In this document: piece by piece, positions 12,963-24,279 of the stretch
Layout of the letters: every line of letters begins with the position of its first letter
Numbering within the stretch: the first letter of the stretch is position 1
NCBI GenBank assembly: GCA_038496675.1
Contig: CM076653.1
Span: 24,256,148 to 24,320,147 of the forward strand
Direction: 5' to 3'
DNA from: Rachycentron canadum
Lineage: Eukaryota > Chordata > Actinopteri > Carangiformes > Rachycentridae
Length of the DNA: 64,000 nucleotides
Notes under the pieces: generated by a model
Seen by the model: only the letters and a program-made list of their open reading frames with translations
Told to the model about the DNA's origin: nothing
Database searches by the model: none
Position numbers and translations under genes: made by a program

Positions 12963-15217
12963 AACAAGTGTTGGTGTCTGATCACCAGCTGAACCTCCGC
13001 CACCTGCTGTTACACCCGGTGTGTCCTGTTCACTGTGTGTGGTTTCTTTTGTTTGTTTTACAGAAGCGATTAGAGTGGTTCCACCCACATTATCCACCAT
13101 CATGGCATAAAACTGAAAGCATCTCATAAATGTTACAGTGTATGTGTGCGTGTGTTGGGGGGAGACATTCCTAGATCTTGCTCTGGTTTCACAGATACTT
13201 GTCCTTTATTTATCTAGTGTCAGTCAAAGTCACAACGTGGCCTATTGAGTTGAAGCAGCTGTGAACCAAAGCACAGTCTGTTTGTCCAGGCTGAGGCAGC
13301 AAATATTTATATTCTTTTGTCAAGAGACAGTTCCTATTTCTATCTGTCACCACAAGCTCTATGAATAAGTGTAGCAGGGGAAAGTACAGTAAGAAAAACA
13401 AGATTCAACAAAGCATAGACATTAAAAATGACCTCTGAAAAAACCTACAGGACCATGGTCCTTTAAGTTAAAATAAAACAGCAATGTGATAAACTGGCAA
13501 TAATCACGTCAGCTTCATATCTGTCATATTGCATGTATTCGGTGTCAACAGAGGAATGCACTCACACACCCAGCACACACCTAGCACACATGCACATACA
13601 CATCAATTAACTTTCATACCCTGAGGCCAAGTCTAAATCTTAAAGGGACACAGTTATGGCATTTTATTTATAATATTTATAAAGACAACAAAAACAAACA
13701 CGCGCCAAGTAACCAAAGCAAGAAATGTTCTCAACAAAAACCAGTTGAGCAGCAGAAGTAAATACCAGTGCGCTGTTTCACGATTGCATGTGTTGATGGA
13801 CATACACCCACATGAACCAGTTGCATTTTTTATTTTTCTTCATATTATTAAATTAAAAAAACAAACAAACAACAACAACAAAAAAACAATCAGGATACAC
13901 TGGCAGAATATAACACTGAGATAAATGTAGTACAAGAGCAATAAAAAAAAAAACAAACAATAAATTTGGGTACTTGGTTTACAGTGTTGTTTATGCATAA
14001 TGTAGATAAATGGTTCTTATACTATGTCATGCACTTGTGTGCTGAGTGAAAGGGAACACTGGATTATGTTTGAGGACAAAGTGAATTATGGGAATTTCAA
14101 ACAGGCAATTAGAGATTTTGTAATAAGTGCAGTAACTTGCTGGGAGCAGTTGTCTCTCTTTGTATGTTAACATTGCAAAGTCTTACAGTACAACAACACT
14201 GGGAATAATTCAGTGTGTAACACATGATGGTGAACATCAACAAGGACAAAAAAAAAGTATATGATTCTGAATATATTAATTGTGTTGGACTTCACCTGTA
14301 ATACAACTGATCAGATAATCTACCCCCTCGACCCCTTTGAGGACGTCAGTAGAACTTCAGGATGTGATGAGGGACCTAACGTGTAACATCAAGCACTGAT
14401 AGAGATATAAAATTATTTATTTCATTCTCCTGAAATGGGTGATCTGGAAAAAAATGTGTTTCATGTTGCTGGTCTGAGCTTCTCCTTGCTGTCTGGGACC
14501 AGGAGGCTTATCTGCAGGACCTAAATGTTACGCTGAGCTGACCAGACTGTGCAGAGTAATATTCATTTGATGTGATGGTGCGACCAGAAAATCGTGTCTT
14601 GCGTTTCAGTATTTCAGTCTGTAAGAGGATAGTTTCATGTAGCTTGAGTGAAATTTTTAGAGACTGCCCAAGCTTCTGTGAAATGTTCAAATAGGCGTCC
14701 AGATTATACTGAATGTTTTAAATCTAGACCAAAAATATGTAAAGTAATAAATTAAAGTGAATTCTAAAGAGTGAATTGTGATTCAGACTTTTACAAAAGC
14801 CATGTCAAACTCTGACACCAAACGCTTGCATCAGTCATAAAGTCCAGTTCAAGCAGAAGGTTATAGATTAATGGTGATCGAACTACACATGAATTTGAAA
14901 TCTCCAGGAAATGTGTGCATAAAGAGCAGAATCAAGCAAATGCATGTAACATCTTCTGATATTATTCCAGCGTAACATGTGCGGCAGAGAGAATCTGTAG
15001 ATGAATTACTATCAATCACTGCTGCTGTAAAGGGGAATCATCAATAACAAGCAGAAAGCAGCAGGTGTGTGACAGTAAAGCTCAACAGGTCGTCTCGGGT
15101 CAGACGTGGCCCAGTGTCCTGCCCTGGTCTCTGTTTCACATCTTCAAGGCTAATAAGTGCCTCTGTTTCTCAAAGATCTGTACAGTCATTTCTGAAAAGA
15201 AATAATTTGTCCTTTCC
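12963..15217. other. Intergenic region between the Ly6 gene start and the clptm1l stop
   Basis: Contains the upstream region of the Ly6 gene and any clptm1l 3' UTR. An open frame upstream of the Ly6 ATG (13127 to 12963, minus) is in frame with the signal peptide. AT-rich and A-rich tracts occur at 13850-13960. No other gene, RNA or transposon is recognised. Confidence 0.6.
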
Positions 15218-18200
15218 TCATTGAGTCTTTATTTTCTTGCTGTGGGTCCCAGAGTCTCGTCTTCTGGCCTTGGGTGTGTAACACCTGGTGGTGATATGAG
15301 ATAAAAGCAGGATGGTATTATTAATATAATGAATATTCAAGCTGTTTATATACTGGAAAGTGAGGTTCCCCTGGTAAGATGACACAAAATACAACTCATT
15401 GTAAAAAGTGAGTATTTCTACCTTCGCTGGTAGAGGTAGAGGAGGAAAAGGAGCTCATCTCTAAAGCAGGAGAGCTGATGTGAGGAGGAGAAGGATCCAG
15501 AAGAGGAGAAAAAGGAGGCACAGGAACAGAGATCTGAGATCAGCGTGTTGACTCCCTGGTGGGTGAAGATAAGGACAGAGAGTTAAATTAAAACACAAAC
15601 ACAAGAGGGAGGATTAAACCAGAAAATACTGGGTGTGTATGAGTGTATGACAAATATAAATGAGCCAGAAAAGTGGTTGTACTCACTCTGTACATCAACA
15701 CTGTCCCCTGCAGGTGACTCACAGACTTCAACTGGTGCAGAACAAGGGGAGGAGAAACACAACACAGACCCAGAGAGGATACAGTTCATTAGGCACGATC
15801 AACAGATAATTTGGTAAGACACTTATAAAGGCTGGTTGTGTCTGGTGAAGTTGCAGAACAGACCTTGTGGTTAATGAAGAGCTGTGGGGCCATGGAAAGG
15901 AAGCCAAATGCATACACTCCTGAAAGGAAAGTTAAAGTGTCAGTGAAGCACATCAGTAATATAAACATAAAAGTAAAGGTATCTGCTCAGGTTGTTTTCA
16001 TTTTTATATATAACGTCATGGATATGAGTCGACTCACCAGTCACCAGGCTGTTGATCAACCAGGAATAGTAACTGTAATCGTAATACAATTTCACGTTGA
16101 TTCATTAATCAGAAGATCTTACTTTTAATTGCTTTTAATGTAAATGTAGTGGTCAGAGTTTGAAATGTGCAGGCAGACTGCAGGAATGGGACATTTGGTG
16201 GCACTGCACTAAGACAGCATTTAAATTATGTGGCAAAGCAGGGAATTGAGTAATGATGATCAACTCACCTCTTGTGGCGTAAGTAGGCCAGTGAGAAAAT
16301 AGCTCCACTGATACACAAAGGATAGACCAAGTAGGACAAGTATCTGGATGCCTAGAGTGAAAACCACACTGAAATTAAACAAAGCCTGAGGCTGAGACAA
16401 AAAAAAAAATCAAACAAGACAGAAACATACTCTTACCTGTGTATCATAGTCCACTGTCTTTCTCTCTTCTTCATCCATCTTATTTACCTGCACAGTAAGA
16501 AAGGAGTCCATCTTTGGTTAGAAGTAAATTATAGATTATTTGCAGCAAGGCTGGAGATGAAATGTTGAGTTTAAGTTAATCAAGAGAAGAGAAGAAACAC
16601 AATGCTGTCTTGACACAACCTTTCTATACAAAATCATATTAGATCGCTTGACACAGATGCTGCGTTTGAACACAAATGGGCGACTGCATCAGACTCACAT
16701 GGAGCTTGGAGCTTTTCCACTGCCACTGCATCTTAAACACTTTAAACACCTTCCACACCTGCAGGAGCGACACAGGTTAAAACTGTCTTATAACTGTTTC
16801 CATTGTGATTGTTGTGGGAGACCGATTACACTAAAAATACCTCCACACATGCTCCCAGTCCAACGGGGAGCAGCACTAGCAGACTGGTCTCCTCTAGCAG
16901 ATGGAGGAAAATCAGCAAAGTGCTGAGACTACGCCACAGAACTACAAGCAGAGAGGGGGAGAGACAGAGGGAACATCACCCAGGCATCGTCCTGCTCTGG
17001 TCCCTGATTCACAGCAAAACTGTAATTAAACGTTGCTCATTATTATTGATACATACTACATCATCTCAAAATACTGTCTGCGTAGCAAACTTTTTTTTTT
17101 TTTTTACCTGACTTCCTGGACACACCCACCATGCTCTTCTTTTTCCTCCATGAGCTGATGTCATTTTTAAGAGCCAAGAATTCACATATGAGCTGCAGAG
17201 GAAGACAAACACATTCAAGCAACGCGAGCTGTCGTATTCTCTCGTAAAACTCTTTGAAACTTGATTTACAAAACAATTCACAAGACATGACACTATGCTC
17301 CAGGTGGATTTTAACACAGCATGGTGTTTCATGAGGTGTTATATAGTCTTACTTGCAGAGCTGTGATGAGTGCAGTCAGCACTAGCAGGTAGAGGTTGGA
17401 TCCCATCAGAGTTTCTTTAATTTCATCAATGTTTTCCTCTGTGAAGCCTCAAAGACACAAAGAAACAGCATCAGGGAATTGAATTCAGCCTCTTGATTAT
17501 GTGACATGAGTAGAAACATGCATATACTTAAAAATATCATATAATATGATATGATACAATTTATATAAACTCTATGTATTTAAATAAAGACAACATAACT
17601 GAAATGTACAGTTTTACAATTATTTACATTTTATCCAAGTCCCAATACTGTAAAAATATTCTCAAACATAATAAGGTTACAATGACAAAAAAGCTCTGAC
17701 CCTAAATAATATTATTGAAAACCAATATTCACCACATCAACATATCACAAAATATCTGTTGTCTTATTAGCTCACCAAACTGTCGTAGGGAGTAAACCAC
17801 ATCCTGTAGATGGACCCAAAACCTGAATCTCCTCAAAGAGATTCCCTCATAGGACACAGTCAGAGGCAGCTGAACAGTGCTGCTGCTGATCTTCTGTTGA
17901 TTAGATGGATGGATAAATGCATGGTCATGTTAGTCGAATTAAAAAAAGAGCACATTCAATGGGAAATACTTTACTCTGTGTCTTTTAAACGTTGCTTCCT
18001 ACCACAAGGTCTCTGACTCTGACGCTGAGTTCATTAACCAGCAACAGAGGGAGGTAGATCATCTGTCGACCTTCCTGAGACCTGCAGGGAGAGACGAGTA
18101 GAAAGGTTCATTCAAACACACACGTTGGCTTGGGGCAGATTCCTTATTTACAGGCTGTGGATTTGCAAGGAGAGTAAACATCATGAACAAATATACACGT

Positions 18201-20832
18201 ACAATTTAAATGGCATACATTAGCAACACCACTAAGTTTGTGTGTGAGAGATCTGAGGTTTTACTTTCTATTATCAAGATTTGCAGAGTTTCAGTCATCT
18301 GGTGTTGCTGCAGCTTGTTTTCTCAAGTATAAAATTTATGAAAAATAAAATGATGATAATTTAACCTCCTAAGGACAATAAGATGATTAAAATAAATGAA
18401 TTTGAGGAGGATGGACAAGTGGCCATAATTGCATATTGGTGTATTAAGGGTATATAGTACAGGGTATATAGACAAAATAAATGCTTTAGGGGGCTGTGTG
18501 TAAGTGTTCCCTGGCACTGAACATTGTTTCTTGCTGGGAACAGGTGGTATTGATTTTGACTTGACAAGAGCTTTGGCCATTGTTGTCTTTATAATAACAA
18601 AAGGTTATAATACATCCTCTCAGCAGCACTATTTCTTCAGGGCAGAGTGGAGGCTACAGTGAGTCGCCTTGGAGAGTGACAAGACGGGCTGACTAGTTTG
18701 CATATTAAGTACAGTGGAAGAAAAGACATGACAGAGACGAGAGTTAACACTGGTGTTGCTTTCAACCAATGGGGACAACTGTTTGATGCTGAACTCACCT
18801 CTTCTAGACTGATCAGTACACAGCTGTCATTGACATTTATTATTCACATATTGACAAGGTTGGAGGCTCAAAATGTTTCTCCTGTTATCATTCATTATAT
18901 ATAGTTTTTATATTATAAAAAACACTTTTTACACCTTTTGTTCACATTTGTTTGTTCACATTTTCAAATCAGAAATGTCATAATCTACTTGATAATCTCG
19001 ATAATCTACTTTATTCTAGCACTAACTCTCATGGTAAGTAACAGTGATACAGCAGCACTTTGCCTGATCACCTATCTTTGACCTTTAAAGCTTCCTGTGG
19101 AGACTTACACCCTCATGTATCGCCGCACGTCACTGGGAAGCCCTGCCTTGTTGAAGGTGAAGTCCTCGGACATCATGGTGACTGACAGGTGAGGTCTCCA
19201 ATGCGAAACAGGGTTCTCTGATCTGGAGCTGGACCTCTGACGGAGCCACAAACATAACTTAGCTTGCAGCAGGGCTCCAAGTGTGAATGTGCCGTAAGAC
19301 TCGCATGGTAGGTCGAAATGCGATCGCACTTTGACAGAAGCGGAATTGCATTTTACCTTCTGCGTGTCTCTCCGCCCTTGCATGTGTGTGGGAGTGATGT
19401 AGGTGGTGAGCTGAGCTGCATAGTGGACTTCTCTGCTGTCCTCCAGAGGTGAAACACCAGCCTTGTGGACATAAACAACTGCATACAGAGTACCATTAGC
19501 CCGAGTCTCCTCAGGCAGAGAGACATTCACCTGCCTACGGAGGGAAAGATGGAGCGGTATGAGGGAAAACAGTAGAAAGGGAAACGGAAAAAACTATTTA
19601 TCGAAAAAACAGTATTGTATTGTAAACAGTATTTATTCCACATTATATTTGACCAGAAATCTGTGTTGATTTAAATTTTTGTGTTTCTGTGTTTGTGTTT
19701 TGTGCATTTTTACCTTTTTTTGGGTTAATGAGACACATATAACAAAGGTTTCTGTTTTCTGTGTTGCAGCTGCTAAGTTGACAGTGAACAGAAAAACTTT
19801 CAACGTCCTATTATTTATATTACATAGTCTATAACCTATATGTTAAAAAGCCTTTCACAAAAAGCCCACAGTTTATGGTTCACAAAAGTAGATAGTGGTT
19901 AGATGGTTGTTGTGTTAACATGTCACACCCACCTTTCAAATGTCGAGTGTGGGTCAAATGGGTCTATTTTTACAGTGAGGAAGAGTTGGCTGTTGTCTGG
20001 CATGAGGCAGGTAAAGACACTCAGCTGGATAGAAGACAAGAGAAAAAAGTGTTAACCTAAGCAGTGAGAACATAGTGAACAACTTCTCAACTTCATCTCA
20101 AAGTATACATGCAGGATAATGTTTATTTTATGGTCTGGAATTCAACACCACTTTGGCTTCCTGAACCCGAGGCAGAGAAAATATTCAACATCAAGAGAAA
20201 AACGCATCAGAGATTTTTGTGATTGCAATGCAACATCAAGTTTTATAAAACTGGGGAGAAAGCTTCATGTTGCAGCATCATCAGACCAATAAATCTGTGA
20301 GAGGATTTGATCCATCACACAGATCATCAAATCACGCCAGATCTTAAAATACATCTCAATGGTTGAAAAAATCTCCAGTAGCGTATATTGGCAAAATATG
20401 ACCTTGTGGCACGTTAAGCCAAGCTAAAATGAATTATTCTGCCATCAAAGTTTACACCTTATTTGCTTTAGGTTTGGTGCTAAGCAGTACTTGCTGGTCA
20501 ATAACGTGATAAAAAGGCAGAGGCGGTTTAGTTCTTTTCACCGAAAAGATCACATCCTTGCAGAAGTCTTGAAATTGATCTTGATTTGTCCATTTCCTCT
20601 GAGTTTTAGGAAATGAGAAACAAAGGCTAACCTGCAGTCTGGGTCTTGCTGTCAGGTAGGAGGTGATGCAGTACTCTCCTCTGCCTCCATCACAAGGTTT
20701 GGTGTTGAGGAAGCCGTACAGCAGCCAGGCAGTGTGAAGCATGTAAACCACAAACACACCGAGCAGCAGCTTCGCGATGGAGCTCCTCTTACCGCTGCTG
20801 TCCGCGGATTTGGAGTAACACGATGGAAACAT
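15218..20832 (-). CDS. clptm1l: clptm1l (CLPTM1-like ER multipass protein), complete
   Basis: Seventeen minus-strand exons join in phase: 20632-20832, 19933-20024, 19357-19534, 19109-19236, 18003-18081, 17776-17893, 17353-17447, 17108-17192, 16841-16941, 16699-16758, 16437-16487, 16269-16351, 16038-16072, 15864-15919, 15687-15731, 15422-15555, 15218-15284 (about 535 residues; human is 538 with 17 exons). CLPTM1L is an ER membrane protein reported to scramble GlcN-PI during GPI-anchor synthesis and known as CRR9. Diagnostic stretches: VGVFVVYxxHT-like first membrane segment, RANGTLYAVVYVHKAGV, VSHWRPHLSV, LPLTVSYE, FLALKNDIS.W, RKKKSM, RYLSYLVYPLC, SWLINSLVTGVYAFGFL and CFRDEL.FL.YLYQR. The region before CFRDEL is a Ser/Phe-rich low-complexity run and the last exon (CYTPKARRRDSGTHSKK...) is diverged from mammals. 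A minus-strand AATAAA (15228-15233) overlaps the last codons, just before the stop. Confidence 0.95.
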
Positions 20833-21851
20833 GGCAGCTACTCACACAGGAGGACGAAACTCTATGTAATCGTATACGGCGTCAACACAATATAATCCCC
20901 ACGCTTCCTTCCTGCCACAGTATCTTTCCGGTGATCTGCATCCAGCGGAGGGATACTGATGCTGCGCGGCTGCGTCCACACTGTTTTCATCAATCTGTTT
21001 CACAACATCAGATCGGGTAAAGCTTACTGGCTACACACAAACTAAAAAGATCTAACTAAAACACAAGTTAGACATTTATTTTAGTAAACACAAGCTACGG
21101 TAAATGGTAAGACGTCTTTTTATGAGTGTGAACCTGTCCAAGAGATTTCAAGTCTGGTCCTAACTCTGCAGAGAAAGTCGAGTGAAAGCTCCAGATCAGA
21201 TAGTTGTCTGAAGTGTTAAGTTTATAGAGTTGCTGATTTTCTAAGGACTTTGCTTCAAATGACTGCTCTCGGTCTATTTGAATAAAAATTGCACAAAAAA
21301 AAAAGAAAGCTCACAGATTAAGTCAAGTAAAATAAATTGAAATGTATACTTTATTTTTGGCCTCCGTATGCGTTTTTTCTCAGAGTAAAGAAAAAACAAT
21401 ATAACTTTGCTTATAGACTGTATATAAAAGGATTAAGATGTAAAAAAAAAAAAAAAACAACAACTAGCAGGGTGGTAACAGACTGAGGGCAAGTAGCTTG
21501 GATAATAAATACAGGATTTATTTATTTATCATAAATAGTTATATCCTGTAATTATAAACTGCACATACAACCCACTGCATATGTTGATATATATAAATTT
21601 TTTTTGCTTTTTATAGTTAAAAAAGTCCTTCCAATTACCGTAAAATAAAATTAATATAACATTTTCTAATGTAGGCCTACCGTAAATTATAAAACAAAAG
21701 AGCATACTAGTTAAAAAATAATATCAAAAAATAGATTTGGAAATGAGAAAGATATAGAAAGAGGCTAATGCAGGATGTCTCGTGTGCCACGTTCACGCAC
21801 AGGCGCGTGCGTGCGTCACTAATAGAAGCGTCATGACGCACTAGCCGAGGG
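20833..21851. other. Intergenic region between divergent clptm1l and the acidic-protein gene
   Basis: Holds the clptm1l 5' UTR and promoter side (about 20833-21010; no TATA seen) and an A/T-rich stretch 21290-21780 without coding signal. The two genes are transcribed away from each other. Confidence 0.6.
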
Positions 21852-21860
21852 TATATAAAG
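21781..21860 (+). promoter_or_regulatory. TATA promoter with clustered ATF/CREB half-sites
   Basis: TATATAAAG at 21852-21860 is preceded within 50 bases by GTGCGTCAC (about 21809-21819) and by the perfect 12-bp palindrome GCGTCATGACGC at 21828-21839, which holds two TGACG-type half-sites. GC-rich sequence with CACG words lies just upstream. Transcription probably starts near 21885, giving a 5' UTR of about 170 nt before the ATG at 22058. The layout looks like an inducible promoter; that is inference. Confidence 0.65.
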
Positions 21861-22057
21861 GCTGCTCATCAGATGGCTCCTTCCCTTTTCACCTGGACTG
21901 GAACAAGAATTAACCTGTTACAAACCAAACCGTGGAAAGTAAACTCTTGGAGAAGTGAATCCCTGGACAAAAACTACTGGAAAATAACGACTGGATCCCG
22001 TTGGACAACAAAACAACTTCATCACTGAACTGCTGAGGAAAACCGAGGACTTTGAAT

Positions 22058-24279
22058 ATGGCCCTGAGTCGACCACTGGTCCTGGAGGAGCACCTGCTGA
22101 GGGGAGTCGCCCATGAGGTGGACAACTTTGCAGGTAGGACAACGTTTTTCTATATGATTGAAATCATTTTGCTATTACTGATTCATCATCTTAAAACCAT
22201 AATTAGCTCGATTACTGTATAAATCAGTGTAACTTTTAAAATGTAAAGGTGGATAGTTCATTAGGCCTATTAGAAAAACACAGATTTGATGGACATTTAT
22301 TCGACGATTTCTCCGGGTGTAAAGATTATTTGAAGGGCTGAATCTCAGAAATATCCCGGGAAAGGTGTGGAATTCATTGATAATTAGTGTAGTGGTTTGA
22401 AAACACTGTTGTTTAGGTTTGAGTGCATGAAATTGTGTAATTTTTGCATCGAAAATATTGTAAAAATATGGCGACTGGGCCAAATTTCATAAAATGCCAA
22501 AAATCAGCTTTTCTTGTGCACCATGGAAACGATGGAACTTTTAGCTCCAAACGTCATTACGTCGACGTAGTGTACGTACAGGTGTAAACACAGCAGGGCC
22601 TGTTGTTGCAGGAGTTTGTTTTGATTCTTCAAGCTTGATTTATTATATCTAAGCTGATATGGAATAATTTCGTACTCGTGTTCAACGACATTAACATTTT
22701 TAACATTAAATAAATTTGTGTTCAGATTTTCTTCCATTCGCACCAAAGTACCAGTGTTGTTTAGAAGTAGATAAAGTGGAAGGTGTCTGGCTGTTTTTGG
22801 ATGTTCTTCGGCCTCCACTGTTCATTGAGTTTGTAGGTGACCTGGACGTTGGTAACAATTTTAACTCGTTAGTGTTGCACGTCGGCCCTGTCGTTTTAAC
22901 TTTAAACTTTAACTTTATTGCAATACTTCACAGCCAACTATATTACAACAATTTTGTAATTCGTATTCAGTCTATGAATATGAAATAATCATTAAATGAG
23001 TGTAACACATGGGTTTTTATTATGTATGTGAACTCAAAGTTGCCTTTAAATTTGAAAAGAAAGGGTCCAACTTTCAGTCTTTTTCTGTCCAAAAAAGATT
23101 TGAATAATGTCTGTTAATGTTTTGTTACTATATTTAAGATAGTCACTATGCTTTTAAACCAGCTGCCTTGAAAACGATCATTATAACATTTTTCAACATT
23201 TAATAGGCAGGTGATTCTTAACAGCTTTGATTGTGCTCACTTTCTTATATCCACATACAAAGTGCAGTGCAATTACATGTGTAAGTACACAAGTAAAATA
23301 GGTTTATACTTTCAATACTGTTAGATTTCAGACACAAAGTTGCTGATTTGCATCGCATCAAAGTCTCATACAGTGATCGTAAATGTGGTTATAATTCATA
23401 GAATAACAATATCCGTATTTGAGAAAATGTTTCTTCCTCTCAGGTAGTGTAAACTACATCATTGGCCGTCCTGGAGAAGATGACCTCCCAGAAGTTATGA
23501 TGGTGGATGGTGCTGAAGACGGTGAGCTCCCAAGCTACGTATCATCTGGTGAGGAAGATGATGAGCTGGAAGAAGGGGAATTCTTTGATGAAGAGGACGA
23601 CTTGTCTGATGCCATCAGCACTGATTCAGGGTATAGCAGCATGATTGAAGATGAAGACGACCTGGAAGATGATGATGACGACAGACCTCGCTCCCCCTTC
23701 ATACACCGGCTCCCACCAGGAAACTTTTGGCAGGATCAGCAACAGATGCATCCTCCTGTTTTTGCTGGCGCTCCTCTCGCTGCTCCTGCTGGTGCTCAGG
23801 TACCCTCCCAGCCCCTGAAGCTTCTGTGGCTTCCCGAGCAGCAACTGGAAGTCTGTCAAAGGTTGGAGGAGTCTCGTCCCTCAAGCTCAGGCCTCCGCTC
23901 CTTCATAAAGAGGATCAGGGAGGAGTGTGATGCAGAGCAAGCAAGTTGCAAGAGGCCAAGGAGGGATTATGAGGAAAACCCTGACCCACAGCAGCTGATG
24001 GACTGGCACCTCCAGGTACCCTATCAGCTCCCTAAACTTCTGTGGCTTCCTGAGCAGCAAGTGGAACAACCTGAAGGAAGTCTCTTCTCAGTCTCTCAAA
24101 AGTCAGAAGACTCCACTCCCTCAACCTCAGGCCTCAGCTGCTCTACACACACAAGCAAGGAGGAGGACTACAGGTATTCAGCTCCTTCAACTTCAGGACT
24201 TGGAGGCTTCACAAGCAGGAGACACTGGTACCATCCTTTTGGAACCTCAACATGGGCTGAGGACAGCGACTCTGATTAG
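22058..24279 (+). CDS. Unrecognised acidic, probably nuclear protein (303 aa)
   Basis: Two exons join in phase 1: 22058-22133 (MALSRPLVLEEHLLRG...) and 23444-24279 (stop TAG). I do not recognise the family. Seen: residues about 37-105 are strongly Glu/Asp-rich and include DSGYSS (86-91), which fits the beta-TrCP phosphodegron DSGxxS. A basic cluster CKRPRR (194-199) could be a nuclear localisation signal. There is an internal duplication of a KLLWLPEQQ block at 151-159 and 223-231, each preceded by a QVP-x-Q word, and three PSxSGL words (SRPSSSGL, STPSTSGL, SAPSTSGL). The C-terminus is acidic (EDSDSD). The overall picture is of a short-lived acidic nuclear regulator under an inducible TATA promoter, but no DNA-binding or enzymatic domain is visible. 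Codon pattern, splice sites and promoter support a real gene. Confidence 0.75.

Noticed and set aside
22504..22818. 104-codon minus-strand frame
   Set aside because: Lies in the intron of the acidic-protein gene; no family resemblance or promoter.
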